This document shows, piece after piece, positions 1 through 6,175 of a DNA stretch of 38,227 nt. How positions within the stretch are numbered: position 1 is the first letter of the stretch; each line of letters begins with the position of its first letter. This stretch comes from a virus, in the IMG/VR virus record IMGVR_UViG_3300033150_001056, positions 1 through 38,227 of that record, one strand, 5' to 3'. A model generated the notes under the pieces. The model was not told where the DNA came from. It did no database searches and saw nothing but the letters and a program-made list of their open reading frames with translations. The translations under genes and the position numbers were made by a program.

Positions 1-1
1 A

Positions 2-121
2 GAAGAATTAGATATACCAGCATATATTAGAAAAGGAGTTAAATTGAATGATGAGGATATTCACGATTGGGCAGAAATGCACGGAGCAAGACAAAATGAA
101 GATGGAGAATGGGAAGTATAG
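2..121 (+). CDS. 3' end of an upstream gene with an FtsZ-tail-like peptide
   Basis: The frame is open from the window edge and closes with TAG at 119-121, leaving 39 residues. They begin EELDIPAYIRKG, which resembles the conserved C-terminal peptide of bacterial FtsZ (LDIPAFLRK in E. coli), the segment that docks on FtsA, ZipA and other division proteins. Here 27 more, mostly acidic residues follow, whereas in FtsZ the peptide lies close to the end. The rest of the gene is outside the window, so its identity cannot be settled, and so short a match could be chance. Confidence 0.55.
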   Translation, partial: EELDIPAYIRKGVKLNDEDIHDWAEMHGARQNEDGEWEV

Positions 122-156
122 TTCTTTAACAATTTAAAAAGGTCGGACTAATTAAA

Positions 157-216
157 AATGAGATGCAGTGATGGAGCTACCAGTTTGGGGCATCTCATTC
201 TGGTAGCTCCATCACT
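157..216 (+). other. Interleaved inverted repeats (A-B-loop-A'-B') in a gene leader
   Basis: Segment A (157-166, AATGAGATGC) and segment B (167-183, AGTGATGGAGCTACCAG) are followed by TTTGGG (184-189), then the exact reverse complement of A (190-199) and of B (200-216). The complementary partners come in the same order as the originals, not mirrored, so the two stems (10 and 17 bp) cross as in a pseudoknot or compete as alternative hairpins. With no linkers, both full stems cannot form together in a simple H-type pseudoknot. The element lies between an AAAGGTCG motif (138-145) and the likely start codon at 227, which suggests translational control. An ATG at 158 falls inside it. Confidence 0.8.
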
Positions 217-226
217 TGCTAAAAAT

Positions 227-637
227 ATGGCTTATTTTCAAGTAAAACATAAAAACAAAAAACGATGGCAGCAGATTGATAGGTATCAATTATTTGAGGA
301 CTTGTTTGAGCATTATCAGAATATAGAGAAAGCAGAGAGAACAATCGAAGATATTGAGAAAGGAGAAGTTATAAAAATATCAAAAAGGATATATAGGAGA
401 GACCCGAAAGAATTAAGAATATGTAGTTATTTGAATTTTATTCAAAAGAAACTAAGAGAAAGACAAAAGGATTGGGAAGAATATGTTAAGAAACATAATG
501 ATGGAACACTTGATTTAAAATGGATTGAAGAGAAATTTCCAGAAATTGTGAAAATACTTGGAAAATTGAAACGTGAAGATGTTTGGAAATATGGTTATAT
601 TCCAGCTGCCATCGTGTTTGGAAGATTTATGAAATAG
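227..637 (+). CDS. Hypothetical protein, 136 aa
   Basis: I do not recognise this protein. It is rich in Lys and Glu, with a probable helical middle (residues 25-90) and an aromatic C-terminus ending VFGRFMK. I chose the ATG at 227 because it has the A-rich leader AAAAATATGG seen before many genes here. The in-frame ATG at 158 would put 23 residues through the inverted-repeat element at 157-216. The AAAGGTCG motif begins 89 nt upstream of 227, longer than usual because the structured element sits between. No Shine-Dalgarno sequence is evident. Confidence 0.6.
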   Translation: MAYFQVKHKNKKRWQQIDRYQLFEDLFEHYQNIEKAERTIEDIEKGEVIKISKRIYRRDPKELRICSYLNFIQKKLRERQKDWEEYVKKHNDGTLDLKWIEEKFPEIVKILGKLKREDVWKYGYIPAAIVFGRFMK

Positions 638-735
638 GCGTAAAGCCCCCGCTCTCTCGTCCTCTCCCACGGGTATATGTAGTAGAGGGCAATGGAAAAT
701 AAAGGTCGCAGCAATCAATTAAACTAATTAAATCT

Positions 736-903
736 ATGGCAAAAAAAGATTGGAGAAAATTTAAAAAAGGAGATTTGGTATATGTATTTGGAATGGCGAA
801 GGAGGGCGTTATGGATTATATTCCAGCATTCGTGTATGAAACCCAAACCCAGAAAGATATTGTTCAGATTTATGCGTTTGGATTGTTTGAGTTGCTTGGA
901 TAG
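736..903 (+). CDS. Small hypothetical protein, 55 aa, possibly the 5' half of a frameshifted gene
   Basis: It starts MAKKDWRKFKKGDLVYVFG, with AAAGGTCG (701-708) 35 nt before the ATG. The product is a small basic then hydrophobic protein ending FELLG at TAG 901-903. Immediately downstream another frame stays open from 891 to 1058 and encodes a soluble-looking segment with no good start until 951. The two may be halves of one protein of about 108 residues separated by a shift near 891-903. Whether this is a real frameshift, a programmed one or a sequence error cannot be decided here. Confidence 0.5.
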   Translation: MAKKDWRKFKKGDLVYVFGMAKEGVMDYIPAFVYETQTQKDIVQIYAFGLFELLG

Positions 904-950
904 AAAGTTGTGAGAAGCTTGGATACGACAGAGATTATGTCCTAAAGAAA

Positions 951-1058
951 ATGCGGGAGTTCAAAGTAGAACCCCCGAAAGAATTGAAGATGAAACTTAT
1001 GAGCGAGGAACAAGTAAATGAGGATACGAAAATACAGGTTTGGGAGATAAGAGCGTAA
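951..1058 (+). CDS. Small ORF, possible C-terminal half of the 736-903 gene
   Basis: From the ATG at 951 this frame gives 35 residues starting MREFKVEPPKELKMKLMSEE and ending WEIRA at TAA 1056-1058. The same frame is open back to 891, just after a TGA at 888-890, and those extra codons read like ordinary protein (AWIESCEKLGYDRDYVLKK). That is why I suspect it belongs to the gene ending at 903. No motif or leader precedes 951. Function unknown. Confidence 0.35.
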   Translation: MREFKVEPPKELKMKLMSEEQVNEDTKIQVWEIRA

Positions 1059-1072
1059 AACCCCTTATTTAT

Positions 1073-1080
1073 AAAGGTCG
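1073..1080 (+). promoter_or_regulatory. AAAGGTCG leader motif (type copy of a recurrent element)
   Basis: AAAGGTCG followed by ATTATAAAC, 36 nt before the start codon at 1109. Perfect 8-mers begin at 138, 701, 1073, 1777, 2505, 2689, 3555, 6525, 9880, 12619, 16589, 16824, 18753, 23391, 26706, 27750, 27882, 28785, 30999 and 31219. The 7-mer AAAGGTC followed by another base begins at 4563, 5380, 10206, 12006, 24054, 28814, 31337, 33884, 37159, 37216 and 37807. Sixteen begin 32-45 nt upstream of a likely start codon. Nearly all are in + orientation; the reverse complement of the full 8-mer was not found by eye. Function unknown: promoter part, protein-binding site or mRNA leader element. Confidence 0.7.
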
Positions 1081-1108
1081 ATTATAAACTAATTAAAAAT
1101 TAAATACT

Positions 1109-1318
1109 ATGAAGAAAATCTGTAAATTATGTTATCGAGAAGTAGATGAAAATCTTATGGCGGGAGCTATCTGTATTACTTGCGCAAATATCTTAGGTAA
1201 AGGGCCGGGTTATTCGGATTATATCAGTCAAGAACAAGCAGAAAAATGGTTTGAAGGATTAGAAGAGAGAAAAAAATCATTAAGAAAAGCAGGAAAATTA
1301 AAAGATGAAGAAATATAA
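1109..1318 (+). CDS. Small zinc-ribbon protein, 69 aa
   Basis: The N-terminal half has two cysteine pairs, CKLC (residues 5-8) and CITC (22-25), spaced as in a small treble-clef or zinc-ribbon fold. The second half is a charged helix, probably coiled (residues 40-69). AAAGGTCG at 1073 lies 36 nt before the ATG. The 3' end overlaps the next gene by 14 nt, suggesting translational coupling. Such zinc proteins are common in phage early regions and usually bind nucleic acid or protein; the exact role is unknown. Confidence 0.65.
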   Translation: MKKICKLCYREVDENLMAGAICITCANILGKGPGYSDYISQEQAEKWFEGLEERKKSLRKAGKLKDEEI

Positions 1319-1778
1319 AATCATGCAAATTTGTATTATCTCATGTGGGAAAAAGAAAATTTGGGATATAAATCCAGTAGCTGAGAAAGTAGCAGCAAAG
1401 GATGCATATATCGGCTTATATTTCAAGACCAACCGCGCTTATGCAGAAAAATTCTTTGATAGATGGTATATCTTATCTGCGAAATATGGATTTCTTAAAC
1501 CTACAACTTTAATTGAAAATTATAATGCTAAATTAGGAAAAAAAAGAACAAATCCAATTACGTTAGATGAATTAACAAAACAAGCAAAAGAAATGATAAG
1601 AGAACTGAGTACAGAATTTGAGATTACAGTACTCGGAGGGAGAATATATAGGGAAATGACTAAGAAAGCTTTTAAAGGATATATCGTCAAAGAATTAGAA
1701 ATCTTAAAAGGAAAAGGTATTGGGAAACAGATAGCTCTTTTACAAAAAGCAATCCGAGATAATATCCCTCTTGCTTAA
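1305..1778 (+). CDS. DUF6884-like protein
   Basis: The sequence carries IISCGKKKIWD near residue 12, AKDAYIGLYFK and WYILSAKYGFLKP, a pattern I associate with the DUF6884 family of phage and archaeal proteins of unknown function. The SC-x-KKK region also loosely recalls the Cys-Lys-Pro motif of archaeosine-synthase-type domains. That would be interesting beside the 7-deazaguanine genes at 11-14 kb, but this link is only inference. Length 157 aa. The start at 1305 overlaps the zinc protein by 14 nt; M7 (1323) is a second candidate. The stop codon overlaps the AAAGGTCG copy at 1777 that serves the next gene. Confidence 0.55.
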   Translation: MKKYKIMQICIISCGKKKIWDINPVAEKVAAKDAYIGLYFKTNRAYAEKFFDRWYILSAKYGFLKPTTLIENYNAKLGKKRTNPITLDELTKQAKEMIRELSTEFEITVLGGRIYREMTKKAFKGYIVKELEILKGKGIGKQIALLQKAIRDNIPLA

Positions 1779-1811
1779 AGGTCGATTATAAACCAATTAA
1801 AAATCAAAAAT

Positions 1812-2465
1812 ATGGCAACAAGAGCTTGTGTAGCAATAAAAAAAGGTAGAAGTTGGAAAGGAGTATACAATCATTGGGATGGATATCCAAGCGGCTTAGG
1901 AAAAGATGTTTGGGATTATTTACATCCGTTAAAGATATTTAGTATTAGCGAGTTATACTTAGAGAAATTTGCCGAGGAATTGTTAAAGTATGATGATTGG
2001 AGAAATTTTTTAAATGGAGGCAGATGTCCTTATTGTGGAAGAGTAGGTTTATCTCAACCACACAGTATCAATGGAAAGATTATTATTGAACCAAAGAAAG
2101 ACATAGAAATAGCAGAGAATATTAAAAAGACTGGATATCCAGACCCAGAATGTAAATATCATAAGCATGATAATTTAGAAGAAATAGAACCAATGACTCC
2201 TAAGAATTCTGACCCGTTGTTTATAGAATGGGTTTATGTGATAAATGTTAAGAAAGTAGAGATGGAGATACTGAAAAGCGTAAGAACTGAAGGATATCAT
2301 TACGGAACCGCTTATGATGGAAGTAAATTTAGAATACCAAATTATACTTGGAAGAAAGTAGCGGAAATTGACCTTAATGGATTAGAACCAGACTGGAATG
2401 AAATAGAAGAGAAAGGATATGAATTATCAGAAAAAATGTATGAGAAATTTGAAAGGTGTGGATAA
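1812..2465 (+). CDS. Phage hypothetical protein with TRACVAI and HWDGYPSGLG motifs, 217 aa
   Basis: It opens MATRACVAIKKG and continues YNHWDGYPSGLGKDVWDYL, a signature of a widespread phage/bacterial family of unknown function whose members start M-x-T-R and carry an H-x-D-x-Y-P-x-G-x-G loop. A zinc-binding insert is likely: CPYCG near residue 71 with a later Cys/His cluster (CKYHKHD). AAAGGTCG at 1777 is 35 nt upstream of the ATG. The 3' end of the coding sequence (from 2442) contributes to a promoter-associated repeat shared with 4494-4528. Confidence 0.6.
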   Translation: MATRACVAIKKGRSWKGVYNHWDGYPSGLGKDVWDYLHPLKIFSISELYLEKFAEELLKYDDWRNFLNGGRCPYCGRVGLSQPHSINGKIIIEPKKDIEIAENIKKTGYPDPECKYHKHDNLEEIEPMTPKNSDPLFIEWVYVINVKKVEMEILKSVRTEGYHYGTAYDGSKFRIPNYTWKKVAEIDLNGLEPDWNEIEEKGYELSEKMYEKFERCG

Positions 2466-2477
2466 CTTTACTTGATT
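2442..2477 (+). repeat. Promoter-associated direct repeat, copy 1
   Basis: This stretch matches 4494-4528 except for one inserted A and one substitution. It contains the core GAAAGGTGTGGATAACTT and ends in the -35 box TTGATT. Copy 1 covers the last codons of the gene at 1812-2465. Since both copies sit at the same place relative to a promoter, the part upstream of -35 is probably a regulator-binding site. Confidence 0.75.
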
Positions 2478-2500
2478 AAGGTTTATAAAAAACTTATAAT
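2472..2500 (+). promoter_or_regulatory. Sigma70-type promoter TTGATT-17-TATAAT
   Basis: TTGATT at 2472-2477, a 17-nt spacer and TATAAT at 2495-2500. The predicted start is near 2507, inside or just before the AAAGGTCG copy at 2505-2512. It would transcribe the genes from 2558 onward (nuclease, winged helix, SSB-like). The same arrangement recurs at 4523-4551, which supports both. Confidence 0.7.
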
Positions 2501-2557
2501 TAAAAAAGGTCGGATAAATAGTAAATTGATAAGTTATCATTAAAAATCTATAAAAAT

Positions 2558-2785
2558 ATGGAAAGAAAAGATTTGGGCACTTGGGATATTAAGCATATTC
2601 AAGACAAGCCTTTTATGGCTTTCGGGTCAATGCTTAATTCCTATGCCGTTATCAATCAAGGAAAAGGAATCAATTCAGATGATTTCTTAAAGGTCGCAGA
2701 CGTTTTCTTTAAGAAAGCAATTGATTATGCAAAAGATAGTTTGATTGGAAATGGAGATAATGGAAAAGAATTAGATTTTAAATAA
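2558..2785 (+). CDS. Small hypothetical protein, 75 aa
   Basis: I do not recognise it. The middle (AFGSMLNSYAVINQGKGINS) and the helix VADVFFKKAIDYAKD suggest a small folded protein. The ATG at 2558 is preceded by TATAAAAATATGG-type leader sequence like those at 9912 and 16627. AAAGGTCG copies lie 53 nt upstream (2505) and inside the gene (2689). It is the first gene after the promoter at 2472-2500 and ends one base before the nuclease gene, so it is probably expressed with it. Confidence 0.55.
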   Translation: MERKDLGTWDIKHIQDKPFMAFGSMLNSYAVINQGKGINSDDFLKVADVFFKKAIDYAKDSLIGNGDNGKELDFK

Positions 2786-2786
2786 T

Positions 2787-3353
2787 ATGAAATTTGATGA
2801 GATATTAGAAAAATACTACAACGAGGATAGAGAAGAACACGAAAGAAAAATAGGAAGATATTGGGCAAGTGATGTTTATGCAATGTTAAAAGGATACTTA
2901 AAACCAGAGGATTTTTTCAAGAAAAAACCAATTGATTTGAAAGGAGCAGGAATGATAGCAACAGGAGAAGCATTTGAAGATAAATTGAAACAAATCTTTG
3001 ATACAGTTGGAATTGATTACGATTACCAAGTAAAGAAAGAGATTCAAATTGATGAAGAGATTGTATTAGTAGTAAAACCAGATTTTATATTTAAGCACGC
3101 AGTATTAGAGACAAAATTTCCGTTCAGGTCATTTCCAATGAATTCAGAAGGAATACCAGAGAGATATTTGTATCAGTTGGAATGTGAATATCGAGCATTT
3201 TACTTACCTGTTTATTTAGGAGTTTTCACGATACCCTTTCATTTGAAAACGATTGAATTTGTTCCAAGTAAAAGAAGATGGAATAAGATTAAGAATACAA
3301 TTAGAGATTTTCATCAAAAATTATGCACAATAAACAAAAACTTACAAAAATAG
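2787..3353 (+). CDS. PD-(D/E)XK nuclease, RecB/Cas4-like
   Basis: Motifs in order: GEAFED (about residue 60), VKPDFIF with the metal-binding Asp (about 93), LETKFP as the E-x-K part (about 108) and YLYQLECEYRAF as the Q-x-x-x-Y helix motif (about 129). That is the order of the Cas4/RecB-type PD-(D/E)XK fold. I see no four-cysteine iron-sulfur cluster, so it is closer to the single-domain RecB nuclease family than to true Cas4. It probably trims DNA ends in phage replication or recombination, next to an SSB-like protein (3587) and far from RusA (10678). Length 188 aa; it overlaps the next gene by 31 nt. Confidence 0.7.
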   Translation: MKFDEILEKYYNEDREEHERKIGRYWASDVYAMLKGYLKPEDFFKKKPIDLKGAGMIATGEAFEDKLKQIFDTVGIDYDYQVKKEIQIDEEIVLVVKPDFIFKHAVLETKFPFRSFPMNSEGIPERYLYQLECEYRAFYLPVYLGVFTIPFHLKTIEFVPSKRRWNKIKNTIRDFHQKLCTINKNLQK

Positions 3354-3556
3354 AAGAGGAAATATGGCAGACTATTCTGGCTTTCTATGAGACATATGAA
3401 GTTATGCCTTTACGAGATGAAATAGCTTCTATTTTGACATTTAAATTGGATAAAAAGATAAGTCCGCAATTAGTTCAGTATTGGTTAAGAAGTATGGAGA
3501 AGAAGGGTTGGATAGAAATAGAGCCGTTAAAAAAGAGAGGGATTAAACTAAAATAA
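3323..3556 (+). CDS. LexA-type winged-helix DNA-binding protein, 77 aa
   Basis: The whole protein fits the LexA N-terminal domain: LTKIEEEIWQTILAFYETY (helix 1), MPLRDEIASIL (helix 2), SPQLVQYWLRSMEKKGWI (recognition helix) and a basic wing KKRGIKL. The peptidase domain is absent, so it cannot self-cleave. It probably acts as a small transcriptional regulator of the phage, and candidate targets are the palindromes at 4477 and 16560. Its start lies inside the nuclease gene (31-nt overlap). AAAGGTCG follows at 3555, overlapping the stop. Confidence 0.6.
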   Translation: MHNKQKLTKIEEEIWQTILAFYETYEVMPLRDEIASILTFKLDKKISPQLVQYWLRSMEKKGWIEIEPLKKRGIKLK

Positions 3557-3586
3557 AGGTCGATTATAAATCAAGTTAAATTAAAT

Positions 3587-4435
3587 ATGGATTTAGATAA
3601 AATTGCTAAATTGACAGGAGAAGATGAAGTAAAACAGGCGCCTCGATATGAATTACCGATTGTAAGATTTAATGGTAATACAGGAAAGTTCTATAAATTA
3701 GTTCCAAAAGATGATGGTAGTCTTGAACAAATTGAATTAGGAGACAAGATTAAAGGGGTTATGTTGAAGGTAAGAAGAAGATTTTCAGCTTTTACTAAAG
3801 ATTATCGCCTTTTTACAAATGAACATAATTCTTGGAAAGATAATGTTATTCTATTTGAAGTAAGAAAAAAAGCGGATGGAACAATAGAAAGAAGAATGAT
3901 TGATTCAGGAAAGATTGGTGAATTGAGAGAAAAATATCCTGAATTAAGAGGAGCAATGAAACAGATTATTTACTTCTTATTGGAACCCGAGAAAGAGATT
4001 GTGAAACTAATTATTAAAGGAAAAGGGCTAAGTAATCTATTTGATTTCTGGAGAGAATTTGATAAGGATGAGCACATCTTTGAATACATTACAGAAATTG
4101 GAGCAAAAGAAGAAGTTAATGAGGCTGGTATGAGATACTATGCTAATACTTTTGGACGTGTTGAAAAAGTAGAAGATTTAGATTTTGTTGTAAAGAAAAT
4201 ACAAGAAGTAGCAGAAAATATACAGAAAGTAGAAGATTACTACAAGGAAGTGGAAGAAGAAGAAATGGAAATAGAAGAAGATGAACAATTAGATATGCCT
4301 AAGAAAGATGATTATATGATTCGAACTGATGACGGAAAAACAATGACTCCAGAAGAGTATTATAGTCAAGATAGACCAGAAGATGATATGCCGATAATTG
4401 AAGAAAAGGAAGATATTGGAGAACCTCCATTTTAA
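3587..4435 (+). CDS. Single-stranded DNA-binding-like protein with acidic tail, 282 aa
   Basis: The last 80 residues are very acidic (EEEEMEIEEDEQLDMPKKDD and onward) and end EDIGEPPF, matching the acidic tail and terminal D-x-x-PF tip with which SSB proteins recruit partners. The first 200 residues are mixed, with strand-rich parts (GKFYKLVPKDDG, IKGVMLKVRRRF) that would fit an OB-fold, but I see no diagnostic SSB motif there. The neighbours (nuclease, replication initiator) fit a replication role. AAAGGTCG (3555) begins 32 nt upstream of the ATG. It might instead be a recombination mediator. Confidence 0.5.
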   Translation: MDLDKIAKLTGEDEVKQAPRYELPIVRFNGNTGKFYKLVPKDDGSLEQIELGDKIKGVMLKVRRRFSAFTKDYRLFTNEHNSWKDNVILFEVRKKADGTIERRMIDSGKIGELREKYPELRGAMKQIIYFLLEPEKEIVKLIIKGKGLSNLFDFWREFDKDEHIFEYITEIGAKEEVNEAGMRYYANTFGRVEKVEDLDFVVKKIQEVAENIQKVEDYYKEVEEEEMEIEEDEQLDMPKKDDYMIRTDDGKTMTPEEYYSQDRPEDDMPIIEEKEDIGEPPF

Positions 4436-4438
4436 AAA

Positions 4439-4475
4439 GGAATGCCTCGCTTTTCCTTGTGGGCGGGGCATATCC
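4439..4475 (+). other. GC-rich hairpin after the SSB-like gene
   Basis: ATGCCTCGC (4442-4450) pairs with GCGGGGCAT (4463-4471) with one G-U pair. Two further G-U pairs can extend it inward, and GGA/TCC extends it outward past a bulged A. There is no U-run on the + side, so it is not an ordinary + strand terminator. On the - strand it is followed by CCTTTTT. It directly precedes the palindrome at 4477-4500. Confidence 0.55.
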
Positions 4476-4476
4476 G

Positions 4477-4500
4477 AATTCTCTAATATATTAGAGAATT
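4477..4500. promoter_or_regulatory. 24-bp perfect palindrome, candidate operator (copy 1)
   Basis: AATTCTCTAATA is followed at once by its reverse complement TATTAGAGAATT. The palindrome ends 22 nt upstream of the -35 box at 4523 and is related to the palindrome at 16560-16589 (arms AATTCT-C/A-TAAT-A/G). Two related two-fold-symmetric sites suggest binding by a dimeric regulator; the winged-helix protein at 3323 is one candidate. Confidence 0.65.
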
Positions 4501-4528
4501 TGAAAGGTGTGGAAAACTTTACTTGATT
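4494..4528 (+). repeat. Promoter-associated direct repeat, copy 2
   Basis: Near-identical to 2442-2477. It overlaps the right arm of the palindrome at 4477-4500 by 7 bases, continues GAAAGGTGTGGAAAACTT and ends with TTGATT of the promoter. Here it is in non-coding DNA, whereas copy 1 is partly coding. Confidence 0.75.
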
Positions 4529-4551
4529 TTGCCCAAAAAAGCATTTAAAAT
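4523..4551 (+). promoter_or_regulatory. Sigma70-type promoter TTGATT-17-TAAAAT
   Basis: TTGATT at 4523-4528, a 17-nt spacer and TAAAAT at 4546-4551, with the same geometry as 2472-2500. The expected start is near 4558, just before AAAGGTC at 4563. It would drive the replication initiator at 4600 and downstream genes. Confidence 0.65.
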
Positions 4552-4599
4552 TAAAATTAGAGAAAGGTCACCTACAAATCCTTACTCCATTGTAACAAA

Positions 4600-5442
4600 A
4601 TGAAAGAAGATGTCAAGAGTTTCAATCGTTCTATCCTAAAATCAAGTAATTATTTGGTAGTTTATAAACCTCTGGCGCAGAAAATAGGACTGCTTGAAAC
4701 CATTCTTTTACAGTATCTAATTGACCAGGAAGAATACTTTGAAAAGAGGGGAGAATTAACAGATAAAGGAGAATTCTATAATACACAAGAAAAAATAGAG
4801 AAAGAAACAACTCTGAACGCTTATTATCAAAGGAAAGTTTTAAAACGATTAAAAGAGTTCAAATTGGTAGAGTATCAGAAAAAAGGATTGCCCGCTAAAT
4901 ACTATTTTAAGGTTAATCACAAGTGCTTAAAAGTTTTAATCACTGATGATGAAGAATTTAAAGGACTATATAATGAACCTAATAATGAAATATCTTTTTC
5001 TATAAAGAAAAAGAGTGAGCGGAAACGCTCACAAGGGGTGAGTAAGAAAAAATTAGAAGAAATCGCTAAACTTACTGGTTTTAAAAAGCCAAGAGAGGAT
5101 ATTGCAATTATTCTGACTTATGCGGACGCTATTGGAAAGAAGTTTAACAATAAAAGAGAAAAAGAAAGTTTTATCAAAAGGAATTTGAAAGCAGCGCAGT
5201 TGCTTAAAGGTTATTCTCTTAAAAAGATTTATGCTTGGTGTCAAATACTACCTTATTTAGGATTAAAGAAATGGACATTAGAAACAGTAGCAAAATTTAT
5301 TGATGAGGACCCGATTAGAATAATTGAGAAATATGTGTCAGAAGATAAATTACATGAAATTTTTGATGAACTTACACAAAAAGGTCTTTTTAAAGAGGTT
5401 AGAATTAACGAATTTGAGGTTGATTTAAAACCTCAATTCTAA
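4600..5442 (+). CDS. Phage replication initiation protein, winged-helix type
   Basis: The N-terminal 120 residues look like the winged-helix domain of phage replisome organisers (lambda O / DnaD-type region): LVVYKPLAQKIGLLETILLQ, then FYNTQEKIEKETTLNAYYQR, a recognition helix and a wing ending PAKYYFKV. A Lys/Ser/Arg-rich linker (about 132-152) joins a helical C-terminal domain that could bind a helicase loader. The linker codons contain a perfect GC-rich inverted repeat at 5015-5032, reminiscent of lambda, whose origin lies inside gene O. AAAGGTC at 4563 is 37 nt upstream of the ATG. Length 280 aa. Confidence 0.6.
   Translation: MKEDVKSFNRSILKSSNYLVVYKPLAQKIGLLETILLQYLIDQEEYFEKRGELTDKGEFYNTQEKIEKETTLNAYYQRKVLKRLKEFKLVEYQKKGLPAKYYFKVNHKCLKVLITDDEEFKGLYNEPNNEISFSIKKKSERKRSQGVSKKKLEEIAKLTGFKKPREDIAIILTYADAIGKKFNNKREKESFIKRNLKAAQLLKGYSLKKIYAWCQILPYLGLKKWTLETVAKFIDEDPIRIIEKYVSEDKLHEIFDELTQKGLFKEVRINEFEVDLKPQF
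5015..5032. other. GC-rich inverted repeat inside the initiator gene, possible origin element
   Basis: GTGAGCG-GAAA-CGCTCAC is a perfect 7-bp inverted repeat with a GAAA loop. It falls in the linker of the replication initiator, next to AT-rich DNA at 4980-5012, and is followed by a second GGTGAG at 5037. As RNA it would be a stable GNRA-loop hairpin; as DNA it could be an initiator-binding site. The origin role is inferred from the lambda O/ori arrangement. Confidence 0.4.
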
Positions 5443-5445
5443 ATT

Positions 5446-5703
5446 ATGAATTCTGTTCCAGCGGTTTATATTGTAGGATTTGTATCTAAAAAACAATTAG
5501 AAAATTCATTAGGTTATATCCCTCTAGAAAAAAGAAGAGGTGGATATCTGGCAGCCCTTACATATGCGTTACCACAATTACAAGGAAAATCTTTTACAAG
5601 AAAAGAAATTGAAAGATATATCCCGCAAGGTTGGCGTTTAGCAAAAAAAGAAGAAATTCAAAAAATTAAACAAAGTAAAAATGAACGATTTAATTTTACC
5701 TAA
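5446..5703 (+). CDS. Hypothetical protein, 85 aa
   Basis: I do not recognise it. It starts hydrophobic (VPAVYIVGFVSKKQLE), has a GGYLAALTYALPQL helix and a basic C-terminal half with RKEIERYIPQGWRLAKKEE. It lies three bases after the initiator stop and overlaps the next gene by 23 nt, so it belongs to the same transcript. AAAGGTC at 5380 is 66 nt upstream, outside the usual window. Confidence 0.55.
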   Translation: MNSVPAVYIVGFVSKKQLENSLGYIPLEKRRGGYLAALTYALPQLQGKSFTRKEIERYIPQGWRLAKKEEIQKIKQSKNERFNFT

Positions 5704-6175
5704 AAAAGAATTAGAAAAACAAGAATGGTTTCAGGCGCTTATTGAAGATTTAAGAGCTATTATTGTTGAAAGAACATTTGAATCTAATTTAGTGCGTCTG
5801 AAAATGAAATGGGAGATTGGAGATAGAATTCTACGAGATTATGAGAATTTTCAAAGATTTGGATATGGAGAAAAAGTTGTAGAAACATTGGCAGAATATC
5901 TTAATATATCCGCATCTCATTTATGGAAAATTATTCAATTTAGAAAGATGTTTCCAACTTGGAAGGATGTAGAAGAAAAATTACCTCTGGGAAAAAATAT
6001 CTCTTGGTATCAGGTTTGCCAGAAAGTTCTACCAAAAACTGATAATGAAAAGAAATTAGAACAAGAAAAAAAGGAGTTACAAGAAAAATGTCCTCACGAG
6101 TTATTGAAATGTAAAATGTGTGGTAAAGAATTTACTTTAACCGAACTTTTACAACAATTTAAAGATGAAATGTAA
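5681..6175 (+). CDS. DUF1016 N-terminal-like protein with a zinc knuckle, 164 aa
   Basis: The stretch WFQALIEDLRAIIVERTFES through MKWEIGDRILRDYENFQRFGYGEKVVETLAEYL resembles the N-terminal helical domain of YhcG/DUF1016 proteins (LKxxWEIG, YGxxVVxxLA). The PD-(D/E)XK nuclease half of that family is missing. Instead the C-terminus has CPHELLKCKMCGKEF, a likely zinc-binding site. It could recognise DNA or partner with another nuclease such as the HNH-like protein that follows with an 11-nt overlap. Function unknown. Confidence 0.5.
   Translation: MNDLILPKKELEKQEWFQALIEDLRAIIVERTFESNLVRLKMKWEIGDRILRDYENFQRFGYGEKVVETLAEYLNISASHLWKIIQFRKMFPTWKDVEEKLPLGKNISWYQVCQKVLPKTDNEKKLEQEKKELQEKCPHELLKCKMCGKEFTLTELLQQFKDEM

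Noticed and set aside
638-735. C-rich gap as a structured RNA
   Set aside because: Only short 4-5 bp pairings could be found; the GC content is suggestive but no convincing fold emerged.
1073-1080. AAAGGTCG as an ordinary Shine-Dalgarno sequence
   Set aside because: It ends about 25-30 nt before the start codons and lacks the GGAGG core, too far for direct 16S pairing at the start.
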